A stretch of 64,000 nucleotides of DNA from positions 2,852,001-2,916,000 of the forward strand of contig NZ_JACCBT010000001.1 of assembly GCF_013409045.1 (NCBI RefSeq), read 5' to 3'. A program made the position numbers and the translations under genes. The stretch comes from Actinomadura citrea. Lineage in GTDB: Bacteria; Actinomycetota; Actinomycetes; Streptosporangiales; Streptosporangiaceae. Positions within the stretch are counted from its first letter, which is position 1; every line of letters begins with the position of its first letter. Under the pieces are notes generated by a model. That model made no database searches. It was given only the letters and a program-made list of their open reading frames with translations, and was not told the DNA's origin. Below are positions 52,574 to 60,845 of the stretch, in pieces.

Positions 52574-53403
52574 CTGATCTCCTCCTCCCGGCTCGGCCGC
52601 AGCAAGGCCGGATGCAGGAGCCTGGCGTCGCCCGCGCGGTAGAGCCGGGGGCGCGGGCCGCCGCGCCGTCCGCCGCGGTCGGACGTCGCGCCGGTGCTCT
52701 CCACGAACCCCGGGACGGACAAGACCTTGCGGTGGAAGTTGCCGGCGTGCAGTTCCTCGCCCCACACCGCCTCGTACACCGAGCGCAGCTCGGGGATGGT
52801 GAACTCGCCGCCGCAGAACGCCGCGGCGAGCGGGGTGTACTCCAGCTTCCCGCGGGCCCGCTCCAGCCCGTCCGACAGGATCCGCGCGTGGTCGAACGCC
52901 AGCCGGCGGGTGGTGCCGGGCCGCTGGTCCCCTGACTCCGCCAGGCCCAGCGCGTCCACCGGCGCCCACGCGGCGTCGGCCGCGTCGCCGCCCGCCTCCG
53001 GGTCCGGCAGCTCGGGCGCGAACGCCAGGTAGGCGACGGAGATGACGCGCATCCGCGGGTCGCGGCCGGGGGAGCCGTAGGTGCCGAGCTGCTCCAGGTG
53101 GACGCGGCCGAGCGCGCCGCCCTTGGCGCTGAGCCCGGTCTCCTCGGCCAGCTCCCGGACGGCCGCGTCGGGCAGGTCCTCGGCGTCGGTGCCCTGGAGC
53201 GGGCCGCCCGCCTGGACGAACCCGCCGGGCAGTGCCCACATCCCCTCGTAGGGGGCGTTCCCCCGCCGCACCAGCAGGACGTGGAGGGCGCCGTCGCGGA
53301 TGGTGAGCGCGACCACGTCCACCGTCACGGCGACCGGGTCGTAGTCGCGCGGGTCGTAGTTCGCGAGGAACTCGCTCTCGTCGCGCCTCGGCTCCGGGGT
53401 CAT
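52570..53403 (-). CDS. Nudix-winged-helix regulator, NrtR type
   Basis: 277 residues. N-terminal Nudix fold (VTVDVVALTIRDGALHVLLVRRGNAPYEGMWALPGGFV, then RELAEETGL), with an inserted Gly/Asp-rich stretch splitting the Nudix box, so hydrolysis may be lost. The C-terminal part (LEYTPLAAAFCGGEFTIPELRSVYEAVWG, then NFHRKVL) is the winged helix typical of NrtR regulators that sense ADP-ribose-type ligands. First gene of the operon, preceded by repeated operator-like elements, so autoregulation is likely. Confidence 0.85.
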   Translation of the reverse strand: MTPEPRRDESEFLANYDPRDYDPVAVTVDVVALTIRDGALHVLLVRRGNAPYEGMWALPGGFVQAGGPLQGTDAEDLPDAAVRELAEETGLSAKGGALGRVHLEQLGTYGSPGRDPRMRVISVAYLAFAPELPDPEAGGDAADAAWAPVDALGLAESGDQRPGTTRRLAFDHARILSDGLERARGKLEYTPLAAAFCGGEFTIPELRSVYEAVWGEELHAGNFHRKVLSVPGFVESTGATSDRGGRRGGPRPRLYRAGDARLLHPALLRPSREEEIR

Positions 53404-53430
53404 CCGCCCGCCTCCCGTCGATCTCCGCCT

Positions 53431-53465
53431 GAGTAAATCTCAAGGTGAGTTCATCTCGATATGAG
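53431..53465. promoter_or_regulatory. Repeated operator-like elements before the Nudix-pseudokinase-vWA-PurA operon
   Basis: GAGTAAATCTC (53431-53441) and GAGTTCATCTC (53447-53457) are two copies of GAGTnnATCTC spaced 16 bp apart, followed by TCTCGATATGAGA (53454-53466 region). Position 28 nt upstream of the Nudix start fits self-control by the regulator. Confidence 0.45.
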
Positions 53466-53520
53466 AAGAACATAACCGAGACTCGGGGGCGCTGTCCAGT
53501 GCGGTCCTCCGGAACGAGCG

Positions 53521-53552
53521 AGGGCGCCGCCCCGTGAGGGGGGCGACGCCCT
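53521..53552 (-). terminator. Hairpin terminator after the permease gene
   Basis: AGGGCGCCGCCCC / GGGGGGCGACGCCCT with one unpaired base per arm and a GTGA loop, about 80 nt past the permease stop and upstream of the Nudix operon promoter. Separates the two minus-strand transcripts. Confidence 0.65.
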
Positions 53553-53631
53553 GAGTCGTTCAAGCGGGCCCGGGTTCGGCAGGCCCGGCGTTCGGCGGAA
53601 CTTTACAAAACGGAAGTTCCGCGGTGCGGCC

Positions 53632-55527
53632 TCAGCGGCGGTGCCGGCCGCCGTGCGGGGGTTCCTGGTGCTCCCCGCTCTGGCCGCGTCCGCCCCGCGG
53701 GCCGTACGGGTCCGGGACTCCCGGGTCGAGCGCGTACGGATCGTCGGCCTGGCCGGAGGGGTACCGCTCCGGGGCGCGCTCTCCGGAACGGGGATCGCGG
53801 GCGAACTGGCCGCCCGGCTGCCGTCCGGTCGAGTACCGGCCGGTCGGGTAGGAGCTCTCGGGTGCGCCGGAGTGCCGTTCGGCCGGCCGGCCCCCCGTCC
53901 CGTACGGCCCGGGGGAGGAGTAGGCGTCCCGTGGGCCGGGTGGAGGGGCCATGCCGGACGGAGGGGCCATGCCGGGCGGAGGAGCGGGGGCGAGCCGCGC
54001 GGTGACGGGGCGTTCGGGCGGCGCGTCCAGCAGGAGCTTCATCTGGCTCTTGCGGCGCCCGTAGACCAGGTACAGGACGAGCCCGACCGCCATCCAGACG
54101 GCGAAGTACCCCCAGGTCTGGACGTTCAGGTTCAGCATCAGCCAGCCCACCGCGACGATCGTCAGCAGGACGACCAGCGGTGCCGCGGGCATCCGGAAGG
54201 GCCGGTGCAGGTCGGGCCGGGAGCGGCGCAGTGCCAGCACCGCCGCCGCGACGAACAGGAACGCGAACAGGCTGCCGATCACGACGAGCTGCTCCAGCGT
54301 GAGCACGTCGACCGTCTGCGACATGACCACCGCCGCGCCGCCGGCGACGAGCGTGGCGCGGGACGGCACCTTGTAGCGGCTCATCGCGGCCAGGGGGCGC
54401 GGGAGCAGGCCGTCGCGCGAGATGGAGAACACCACCCGGGTCAGGCTGATCATCAGCACCAGGATCACGGTGGTCAGCGCGAGCATCGCGCCCACGTCGA
54501 CGATCTTGCCCATCGCGCCGGCGCCGACCGAGTCGAAGGCCGCGGCGAGCAGGAGCTTGTCGGGGTTCAGCGTGGCGATGCCGTCCATCCCCATCATGCC
54601 GACCAGCGCGAACGCCACGGCCGCGTACAGCACGATCGCGATGACCAGGGCGGTGAGGATTCCGCGCGGGACCTTGCGGGGCGCGTCGTCGGTCTCCTCC
54701 GAGGCCGTCGCGATCAGGTCGAACCCGATGTAGGCGAAGGCGATCGCGGGCGCCGCCGCGAGCATGCCCCAGGTCCCGAACACGTGCGGGGTGCCGCCGC
54801 CGACCGCGCCGAGCACGGCGTCCAGCACCGTCTTCTCGCCCGCGGGCGCGGGCTGGGAGGGCGGCAGGAAGGGAGTGAGGTTGCCGGGGTGGAAGAACTT
54901 CAGCGCGGTCGCGATCACGAGCCCGATCACGATGACCTTGGCCAGCACCATGAACCACAGCGACTTCAGGCTCATCCTGCTGCCGCCGGCGAGCATCAGG
55001 ACGACCAGCAGCAGGATGCCGAGCGCGAACACGTCCGGTCCCTTCTGCTGGCCGATCAGGTCGCCGAGCCCGCTCGGGATCGGCACCCCGAAGTCGTGCA
55101 GCGCCTGCGTCGCGTAGAGGGACCAGACCCGGGCGAGCACCGACGCGGCCAGCAGCAGTTCCATGATCAGGGCCCAGCCGACGACCCACGCCCAGACCTC
55201 GCCGAACGCGACGTAGGCGAAGGAGTAGGCGCTGCCCGCGACCGGGATGATCGAGGAGAGCTCGGCGAAGGCGAGCGCCGCCAGCACGCACACGCCGCCC
55301 GCGATGAGGAACGACACGAGCACGCCGGGCCCCGCCGTGGAGGACGCCTGCTCGCCGGCGATCTTGAAGATGCCGGATCCGATCATGACGCCGAGTCCGA
55401 GCACGACGAGATCGCGGGTCCGGTAGACCACGCGGAGCCGATGCCGGCCGCCATAGAGCCTGCCGGTCGCCTGCTCGACCGGCAGCCGGCGGAACATGTT
55501 GTTGCGCATGCGCATGTCCAAGGTCAT
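53632..55527 (-). CDS. APC-family amino-acid permease with low-complexity C-terminal tail
   Basis: 631 residues. Twelve predicted helices of the amino acid-polyamine-organocation fold: VVLGLGVMIGSGIFKIAGEQAS (ligand-binding helix 1 with GSGIF), ELSSIIPVAGSAYSFAYVAFGE, FIGFDLIATASEE-like FAYIGFDLIATASEETDD. Resembles cationic amino-acid transporters. A ~120-residue cytoplasmic tail rich in Pro, Gly, Tyr, Arg and Ser follows (about 510-631). ATG 55527, with other in-frame ATGs at residues 5, 7 and 11. Substrate only inferred. Confidence 0.9.
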   Translation of the reverse strand: MTLDMRMRNNMFRRLPVEQATGRLYGGRHRLRVVYRTRDLVVLGLGVMIGSGIFKIAGEQASSTAGPGVLVSFLIAGGVCVLAALAFAELSSIIPVAGSAYSFAYVAFGEVWAWVVGWALIMELLLAASVLARVWSLYATQALHDFGVPIPSGLGDLIGQQKGPDVFALGILLLVVLMLAGGSRMSLKSLWFMVLAKVIVIGLVIATALKFFHPGNLTPFLPPSQPAPAGEKTVLDAVLGAVGGGTPHVFGTWGMLAAAPAIAFAYIGFDLIATASEETDDAPRKVPRGILTALVIAIVLYAAVAFALVGMMGMDGIATLNPDKLLLAAAFDSVGAGAMGKIVDVGAMLALTTVILVLMISLTRVVFSISRDGLLPRPLAAMSRYKVPSRATLVAGGAAVVMSQTVDVLTLEQLVVIGSLFAFLFVAAAVLALRRSRPDLHRPFRMPAAPLVVLLTIVAVGWLMLNLNVQTWGYFAVWMAVGLVLYLVYGRRKSQMKLLLDAPPERPVTARLAPAPPPGMAPPSGMAPPPGPRDAYSSPGPYGTGGRPAERHSGAPESSYPTGRYSTGRQPGGQFARDPRSGERAPERYPSGQADDPYALDPGVPDPYGPRGGRGQSGEHQEPPHGGRHRR

Positions 55528-55910
55528 AGGTGGTCCCCCAGGCCTGAACCCGCGCCGCTGATCGCGAGGTGACGGCTTGCTGAAGTCCCTAAGAATTCAC
55601 CAGGTATGAGCAAAATAGCAACGTTTTGTGGGTGATTAGTGCGGTCAGGCGGTTGTCGGATCCTGCCAAGCACCGCAGGTCGGCGACGTGTCGCAGCGGC
55701 TCACTCACGCTCGGCACAGGGAGGCCGAATCCCTTTCCGGTGGAGCGTTCCGAGCGAATACGCCTCATTTCCAATGAAGAAAGCGCTTAATGATCTTTGT
55801 GTCGTTCGGGCCCGCCGGGACCGGGCGCGACCGGGGTCGGCCGGTGCGGACGCTGGCGCGGGTTGAAGATCGGTGACAACGTAGGGGCGCCGCGTTCGTC
55901 TGGAGGTCCG
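55528..55910. other. Divergent intergenic region, locally AT-rich
   Basis: 383 bp between the divergent permease and gamma-glutamyltransferase genes. It contains unusually AT-rich stretches (around 55589-55635 and 55770-55800) for this genome and must hold both promoters. A 61-codon minus-strand frame inside it has no homology I recognise. No riboswitch was convincingly identified. Confidence 0.5.
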
Positions 55911-57818
55911 GTGTTGCGCTCCTCGTCGCCCTCGCAAGCGTCCCCGTCCCGCCCGCCGGCGCCGCCGGGGCGATCGCGCAACCGGCGCCGCACGGCCGCC
56001 GTGGCCGCGCTGACGGTCGCCGCGTCCCTCACCGTCCCCGCCGCCGCGGGCGCCGCGCCCCTCACGGGGCCCGCGCCGGGGCACCCGGCCCCGCCGGCCA
56101 AGCAGGCGGTCGCGACCGGATTCGGCGGCGCGGTCTCCACCGTCGACCCGGACGCCAGCCGGACGGCCCTGGAGGTCCTCAGGCGCGGTGGCAACGCGAT
56201 GGACGCGGCGGTCGCGTCGGCCGCGACGCTCGGGGTCACCGAGCCGTACGTGTCGGCCATCGGCGGCGGCGGCTACATCACGTACTACGACGCCAGGACG
56301 CGCCGCGTCTACGCGCTCGACGGCCGCGAGTTCGCGCCGGAGCGGATGCGCCAGGACTCCTTCGTCGACCCGGCGACGGGCAGGCCGCTGCCGTTCGACC
56401 AGGCCGTCACGAGCGGCCTGGGCGTCGGCGTGCCCGGCACCCTCGCCCAGTGGGACCTCGCGCTGCGCCGCTTCGGCAGCCGCGACCTCGGCACCCTGCT
56501 GCGCCCGGCGATCGGGGTCGCGGACCGGGGCTTCGTCGTCGACCAGGAGTTCCACGACCAGACCGCGGTGAACGAGGCGCGCTTCCGCGACATCGTCCCG
56601 ACCCGCGAGCTGTTCCTGCCCGGCGGGAAGGTGCCCGAGGTCGGCTCGGTGTTCCGCAACCCCGACCTCGCCGGCACCTACCGGGAGCTGGCGAGGCGCG
56701 GCACGGACTGGTTCTACGAGGGCGGGCTCGGCAAGGAGATCGTCAAGACGGTCGCCAGGCCGCCGGTGGACCCGAAGGCGACCCGCGTCGTCCGCCCCGG
56801 CCTCATGGAGCGCTCCGACCTCGGCGCCTACCGGGCGGTGCCGCGCAAGCCCACCCACGTCCCCTACCGGGGGACGGACGTGTACGGCATGCCGCCGTCG
56901 TCGTCCGGCGGCTCCACGGTCGGGGAGGCGCTCAACATCCTCGGCAACTTCCGGCTCGACCCGCGCGACCCGGCCACGGCCCTGCACTACTACCTGGAGG
57001 CGTCCAAGCTCGCCTACGCCGACCGCGGCCGCTACGTCGGTGACGCCGACAAGGTGGACGTGCCTCTGGAGGAGCTGCTGTCCTCCGGGTTCGCCCGCGA
57101 GCGCGCCTGCCAGATCAGGCCGGACCAGGCCGCCCCCGCGCCGGTCGCCCCCGGCTCGCCCGACGGCCGCTACGAGCCGTGCGTCCCACCGGGGACCCAG
57201 ACCAGGGCGCTGGCGTTCGAGGGCCCGCAGACCACCCACCTCGTCGTCGCCGACAAGTGGGGCGACGTCGTGTCCTACACGCTGTCGATCGAGCAGTTCG
57301 GCGGCAGCGGCATCACCGTGCCGGGGCGCGGGTTCCTGCTGAACAACGAGCTGACCGACTTCTCCTTCCAGCCCCCGGCGCCCGGCCAGGCGCCCGACCC
57401 GAACCTGCCCGGCCCGCACAAGCGGCCGCGCAGCAGCATGGCCCCGACCCTGGTGCTCAAGGACGGGCGCCCGCGGCTCGCGCTCGGCACGCCCGGCGGC
57501 TCGACGATCATCACCACCGTGCTGCAGATCCTGCTGAACCGCATCGACCTCGGCATGGACCTGCCCGCCGCGCTCGCCGCGCCGCGCGCCACCCAGCGCA
57601 ACACCCCGCAGGTCTTCGCCGAGCAGGCGTTCATCGACCGGTACGGCCGCGACCTCGCCGCCCGCGGCCACCGGCTGGAGCCGTTCCCCGGCCCGCCGCA
57701 GGGCGTGATCGGCGCCGCGACCGGGCTGGAGTTCCTGCGGCCCGGGCTCGTCCAGGCCGTCGCCGAACCGACCCGCCGGGGCGGCGGCAGCGCGCTCGTC
57801 GTCCGTCCGGCCCGTTGA
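55911..57818 (+). CDS. ggt: Gamma-glutamyltransferase precursor
   Basis: 635 residues from GTG 55911 (GGAGG upstream; TTG 55914 is an alternative). The N terminus has an Arg-rich signal peptide (RRTAAVAALTVAASLTVPAAAGAA), so it is exported. The family layout is intact: GGNAMDAAVASAATLGVTEPYVSAIGGGGY, then the autoprocessing site before T441-T-H (GPQTTHLVVADKWGDVVS), and PRSSMAPTLVLKDGRPRLALGTPGGSTIITTV. Hydrolyses or transfers gamma-glutamyl groups from glutathione-like substrates; in an actinobacterium the natural donor is unclear. Confidence 0.93.
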   Translation: MLRSSSPSQASPSRPPAPPGRSRNRRRTAAVAALTVAASLTVPAAAGAAPLTGPAPGHPAPPAKQAVATGFGGAVSTVDPDASRTALEVLRRGGNAMDAAVASAATLGVTEPYVSAIGGGGYITYYDARTRRVYALDGREFAPERMRQDSFVDPATGRPLPFDQAVTSGLGVGVPGTLAQWDLALRRFGSRDLGTLLRPAIGVADRGFVVDQEFHDQTAVNEARFRDIVPTRELFLPGGKVPEVGSVFRNPDLAGTYRELARRGTDWFYEGGLGKEIVKTVARPPVDPKATRVVRPGLMERSDLGAYRAVPRKPTHVPYRGTDVYGMPPSSSGGSTVGEALNILGNFRLDPRDPATALHYYLEASKLAYADRGRYVGDADKVDVPLEELLSSGFARERACQIRPDQAAPAPVAPGSPDGRYEPCVPPGTQTRALAFEGPQTTHLVVADKWGDVVSYTLSIEQFGGSGITVPGRGFLLNNELTDFSFQPPAPGQAPDPNLPGPHKRPRSSMAPTLVLKDGRPRLALGTPGGSTIITTVLQILLNRIDLGMDLPAALAAPRATQRNTPQVFAEQAFIDRYGRDLAARGHRLEPFPGPPQGVIGAATGLEFLRPGLVQAVAEPTRRGGGSALVVRPAR

Positions 57819-57870
57819 CACTTGCCTACCCCGGGGCGTGCCCGGACGGCGAGCGGGAAGGAGTCGTGCC

Positions 57871-58233
57871 ATGGCGCACTCATACGTGCAGGTGACGACC
57901 GCGACCGACTCACGCGCCGAGGCCGCCGAGCTGGCCCGCTCGGCGGTCGCCGAGCGGCTCGTGGCCTGCGCGCAGCTGGTGGGCCCGATCGCCAGCACCT
58001 ACTGGTGGGAGGGCGAGATCGAGTCGGCGGAGGAGTGGATGGTGCTGTTCAAGACCTCCGCCGACCGGTTCGACGAGCTGGCCTCCCTGATCACCGAGGG
58101 GCACTCCTACGACACCCCGGAGATCATCGCGACCCCCGTGGTGGCGGGCAGCATGGACTACCTCGCCTGGATCACCGAGCAGACCGAGCCCGAGGAGCAG
58201 GACGAGGCGATCGCGGAGGACGACCGGGATTGA
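57871..58233 (+). CDS. cutA: CutA divalent-cation tolerance protein
   Basis: 120 residues. CutA trimer-forming small protein: YVQVTTATDSRAEAAELARSAVAERLVACAQLVGPIASTYWWEGEIE, then EIIATPVVAGSMDYLAWI. Implicated in copper and divalent metal tolerance in other bacteria. ATG 57871 has AAGGAG 8 nt upstream and starts at the family N terminus. Acidic C-terminal tail. Separate from ggt by 52 nt. Confidence 0.93.
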   Translation: MAHSYVQVTTATDSRAEAAELARSAVAERLVACAQLVGPIASTYWWEGEIESAEEWMVLFKTSADRFDELASLITEGHSYDTPEIIATPVVAGSMDYLAWITEQTEPEEQDEAIAEDDRD

Positions 58234-58319
58234 TCGTGTGACGGCCGTCATGGCAGGGTAAGCCTTCGATTACGCGGCGCGGGCGGCGCGCCCGGCCGCG
58301 TCGGCGGAAGGCGGTCGAG

Positions 58320-59186
58320 GTGCACGAGGCGAGCGAGGAGAGGGCGGACCACGGGCTGTTCGGACCCGGCTCGGTGACCTGGCACGTCATGGGCGAGCCC
58401 GTGCTGATCGTCGGCGGGATCCGGGCGCTGCTGCTCCAGGCGCTGCACCCGCGCACGATGTGGGGGACCGCGCAGAACTCCGAGCTCATGGACCCCTCCG
58501 CGGCCTGGTCGCGGCTCGTCCGGACGGTCGAGTTCGTCCGCGTCCGCACCTACGGCACGCACGAGGAGGTCGAGCGGGTGGGCCGCCGCGTCCGCCGGCT
58601 GCACTCCAAGCTGACCGGCCTCGACATGCGCACCGGCGACACGTTCCCCGTCGACGACCCCGAGAACCTGCTGTGGGTCCACATGGGCGAGGTCGACTCC
58701 TACCTGGACGTGGCCCGCCGCGCCGGGGTGCCGCTGACCGCCCGCGACGCCGACGCGTTCGTGGACGAGCAGCGCCGCGCCGCCGCGGTCGTCGGCCTCG
58801 ACCCGGCGGACGTGCCGGCCACCGTCGCGGAGATGCGGGACTACTACGCCGGCATGCGGCGGCAGATCTGGGCGTGCCGGGAGGCGCGCGAGGGGCTGCG
58901 CCGCATGTTCAGCCCGGCCGTGCCGCGGCCGCTGCTGCCGCTCAAGATCGCTGCGCCCGGCATCGGGGTGCTGGTCGTGTCGACGCTGCCGCGCTGGGCC
59001 CGCCGCATGTACGGGCTGCCGGGGCTGCCGACCTCGGACCTGGCCGCCACGGTGACGCTGAAGGGCCTCTACCGCACCACGCAGGTCGTCCCGGAGCGGT
59101 TCCGGTACTCGCCGGACGCCCGGCGGGCCAGGCGCCTCACGCGCGAGCACGAGACGGGCCTGGCCACCTGGTCGATCGCCTCCTGA
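58320..59186 (+). CDS. MpaB/DUF2236-family oxygenase-like protein
   Basis: 288 residues. Helical DUF2236 (MpaB-like, rubber-oxygenase-related) fold: WHVMGEPVLIVGGIRALLLQALHPRTMWGTAQNS with candidate heme-region residues, RLVRTVEFVRVRTYGT, LLWVHMGEVDSYLDVARR, and DYYAGMRRQIWA. The family binds heme b and includes latex-clearing protein; catalysis here is not proven. GTG 58320. Convergent with the next gene, 3 nt apart. Confidence 0.85.
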   Translation: MHEASEERADHGLFGPGSVTWHVMGEPVLIVGGIRALLLQALHPRTMWGTAQNSELMDPSAAWSRLVRTVEFVRVRTYGTHEEVERVGRRVRRLHSKLTGLDMRTGDTFPVDDPENLLWVHMGEVDSYLDVARRAGVPLTARDADAFVDEQRRAAAVVGLDPADVPATVAEMRDYYAGMRRQIWACREAREGLRRMFSPAVPRPLLPLKIAAPGIGVLVVSTLPRWARRMYGLPGLPTSDLAATVTLKGLYRTTQVVPERFRYSPDARRARRLTREHETGLATWSIAS

Positions 59187-59189
59187 GCC

Positions 59190-60731
59190 TCACCCCATCG
59201 GGGGAGCGTCCGGCACGGTGTCGCGCTCGTGGGCGCCGTGCCGCGGGAGCAGCAGCGCGGGCAGGATCAGCACGGCGGTGAGGACGAGCGCGATCCAGAA
59301 CGTGTGCGCGAACGCGTCGGCCAGCTTGGGCGCGAGCTGCTCGCGGACCCGTTCGGGGATCTGCCCCACGCCGCCCCCGGCGCCGTCCCCGCCCGCCGCC
59401 TGCGGGAGGCGGTCACTGATCTGGCGGGACAGGACCACGGCGAGCAGCGCCGTGCCGACCGACCCGCCGAGCTGGACGATGATGTTCAGCGTGCTGCTGG
59501 CGCGCGACACCACCGCCCGGCTCAGCGTCGTCAGCGCCGCCGACATGGTGGGCATCATGGTGCAGCCGAGCCCGAGGCCCCGCACGTAGAGGGCGCCGCC
59601 GAGCAGCCAGTAGGAGGTGTCCGCCCCCACCGTCGCGAACGGGATGGTGCCGAGCACCAGGACGACGATGCCGACCGGGACGATCCGCCCGGCGCCGAGC
59701 TTGTCGGTGACCACCCCGGCGAGCGGCATCGCGGTCGCGGCGCCGAGGCCCTGCGGGGCGAGCAGCAGGCCGGCCGCGAACGCCCCCTCGCCGCGGGCGG
59801 TCTGGTAATACAGCGGGATCAGCAGCATCGAGCCCATCAGTGCGATGCCGACGAAGAACACGGCGACGGCGGCGGTCGCGAACGTCCGGTCGGCGAACAG
59901 CCGCACGTCGATCAGCGCCCGTCCGCGGCGCCGCAGGCTGTGCAGCGCGAACAGCGCGATCAGGACCACCCCGCCGACCAGCCAGGCGATCGTGGACGGG
60001 CGGCCGAAGCCGCCGTTGCTGCTCGCCGTGGACAGGCCGTAGATGAGCAGGACGAACCCGGGGGGCAGCAGGAGCAGCCCGCGCAGGTCGATCCGTGGGG
60101 CCGTGTGCTCCCCGTGGTCGTGCGGCACCTTCCACCACGCGAGCGCGAAGGCGAGCGCGCCGACGGGCAGGTTCACGAAGAAGATCCAGCGCCAGTCGAC
60201 GTCCTGGACCAGCCAGCCCCCGAGGACGGGGCCGAGCACCGGCCCGAGCAGCATCGGGACGCCGACGATGCTCATGATCCGGCCCATCCGGCGCGGCCCG
60301 GCCGCCATCGTCAGGATGGCCATGCCGGTCGGCATCAGCATGCCGCCGCCGAGCCCCTGCACCACCCGGAAGACGATCAGCGACTCGATGTTCCAGGCCG
60401 CGCCCGACAGGGCCGACCCGAGGACGAAGAGCACGATCGAGGTCATCCACACCCGGCGCCCGCCGAACCGGTCGACGGCCCAGCCGGTGAGCGGGATGAC
60501 GGTGCCCATCGCCAGCATGTAGCCGGTGATGACCCACTGGATCGTCGACAGGCCGGTATCGAAGTCGCGGCCGAGCGTCTCCAGCGCGACGTTGACGATC
60601 GTGGTGTCGAGGATCGCCATGAGGGTGCCCGACACGATGACCAGGCCGAGGACGATCGTCTGCCGGTCGAGCCGTTCGCCGGCCCCCGCGCCCGCGGGCG
60701 GCGCCACTCTCGTGGCCGGGCTTTCGCTCAT
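59190..60731 (-). CDS. MFS multidrug exporter, DHA2 (EmrB/QacA) family
   Basis: 513 residues, 14 predicted helices. LMAILDTTIVNVALETLGRDF (motif D1), LTGWAVDRFGGRRVWM (motif A) and GVPMLLGPVLGPVLGGWLV (motif C). ATG 60731 follows GAGGGGG. Divergent from a MarR gene with a 114-nt region that contains a perfect 14-bp inverted repeat, so it is almost certainly under that repressor. Substrates unknown. Confidence 0.92.
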   Translation of the reverse strand: MSESPATRVAPPAGAGAGERLDRQTIVLGLVIVSGTLMAILDTTIVNVALETLGRDFDTGLSTIQWVITGYMLAMGTVIPLTGWAVDRFGGRRVWMTSIVLFVLGSALSGAAWNIESLIVFRVVQGLGGGMLMPTGMAILTMAAGPRRMGRIMSIVGVPMLLGPVLGPVLGGWLVQDVDWRWIFFVNLPVGALAFALAWWKVPHDHGEHTAPRIDLRGLLLLPPGFVLLIYGLSTASSNGGFGRPSTIAWLVGGVVLIALFALHSLRRRGRALIDVRLFADRTFATAAVAVFFVGIALMGSMLLIPLYYQTARGEGAFAAGLLLAPQGLGAATAMPLAGVVTDKLGAGRIVPVGIVVLVLGTIPFATVGADTSYWLLGGALYVRGLGLGCTMMPTMSAALTTLSRAVVSRASSTLNIIVQLGGSVGTALLAVVLSRQISDRLPQAAGGDGAGGGVGQIPERVREQLAPKLADAFAHTFWIALVLTAVLILPALLLPRHGAHERDTVPDAPPMG

Positions 60732-60793
60732 GGTCGGCCCCCTCGCGTCGAGTCCCGGTCGTGCCGCGTCCCGTCGGCCAAGGCGGGAAACGC

Positions 60794-60843
60794 CTTGAAG
60801 TTCAACATTTTGCAGTGCATCACGAAATGTGTTGAACTTCAAG
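60794..60843. promoter_or_regulatory. Perfect 14-bp inverted repeat, MarR operator of the MFS/MarR pair
   Basis: CTTGAAGTTCAACA (60794-60807) and TGTTGAACTTCAAG (60830-60843) are exact complements, 22 nt apart. Each arm is itself palindromic (TTGAAGTTCAA and TTGAACTTCAA, centres 37 bp apart), giving two dimer sites for a MarR repressor. The right arm ends 2 nt before the marR start. Confidence 0.85.
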
Positions 60844-60845
60844 AT

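Noticed and set aside
48719..52642. Very long plus-strand open frame (1307 codons) and similar antisense frames, such as 46711-49239 and 22955-25654 (minus)
   Set aside because: They are GC-rich shadows of the real genes on the other strand: biased composition, no recognisable domains, and they cross several true gene boundaries.
55670..55760. c-di-AMP or other riboswitch upstream of the permease
   Set aside because: No conserved core matched by eye, so it is not annotated.
55589..55774. 61-codon minus-strand frame in the permease-ggt spacer
   Set aside because: No ribosome site and no recognisable family; the frame overlaps promoter-like AT-rich DNA.
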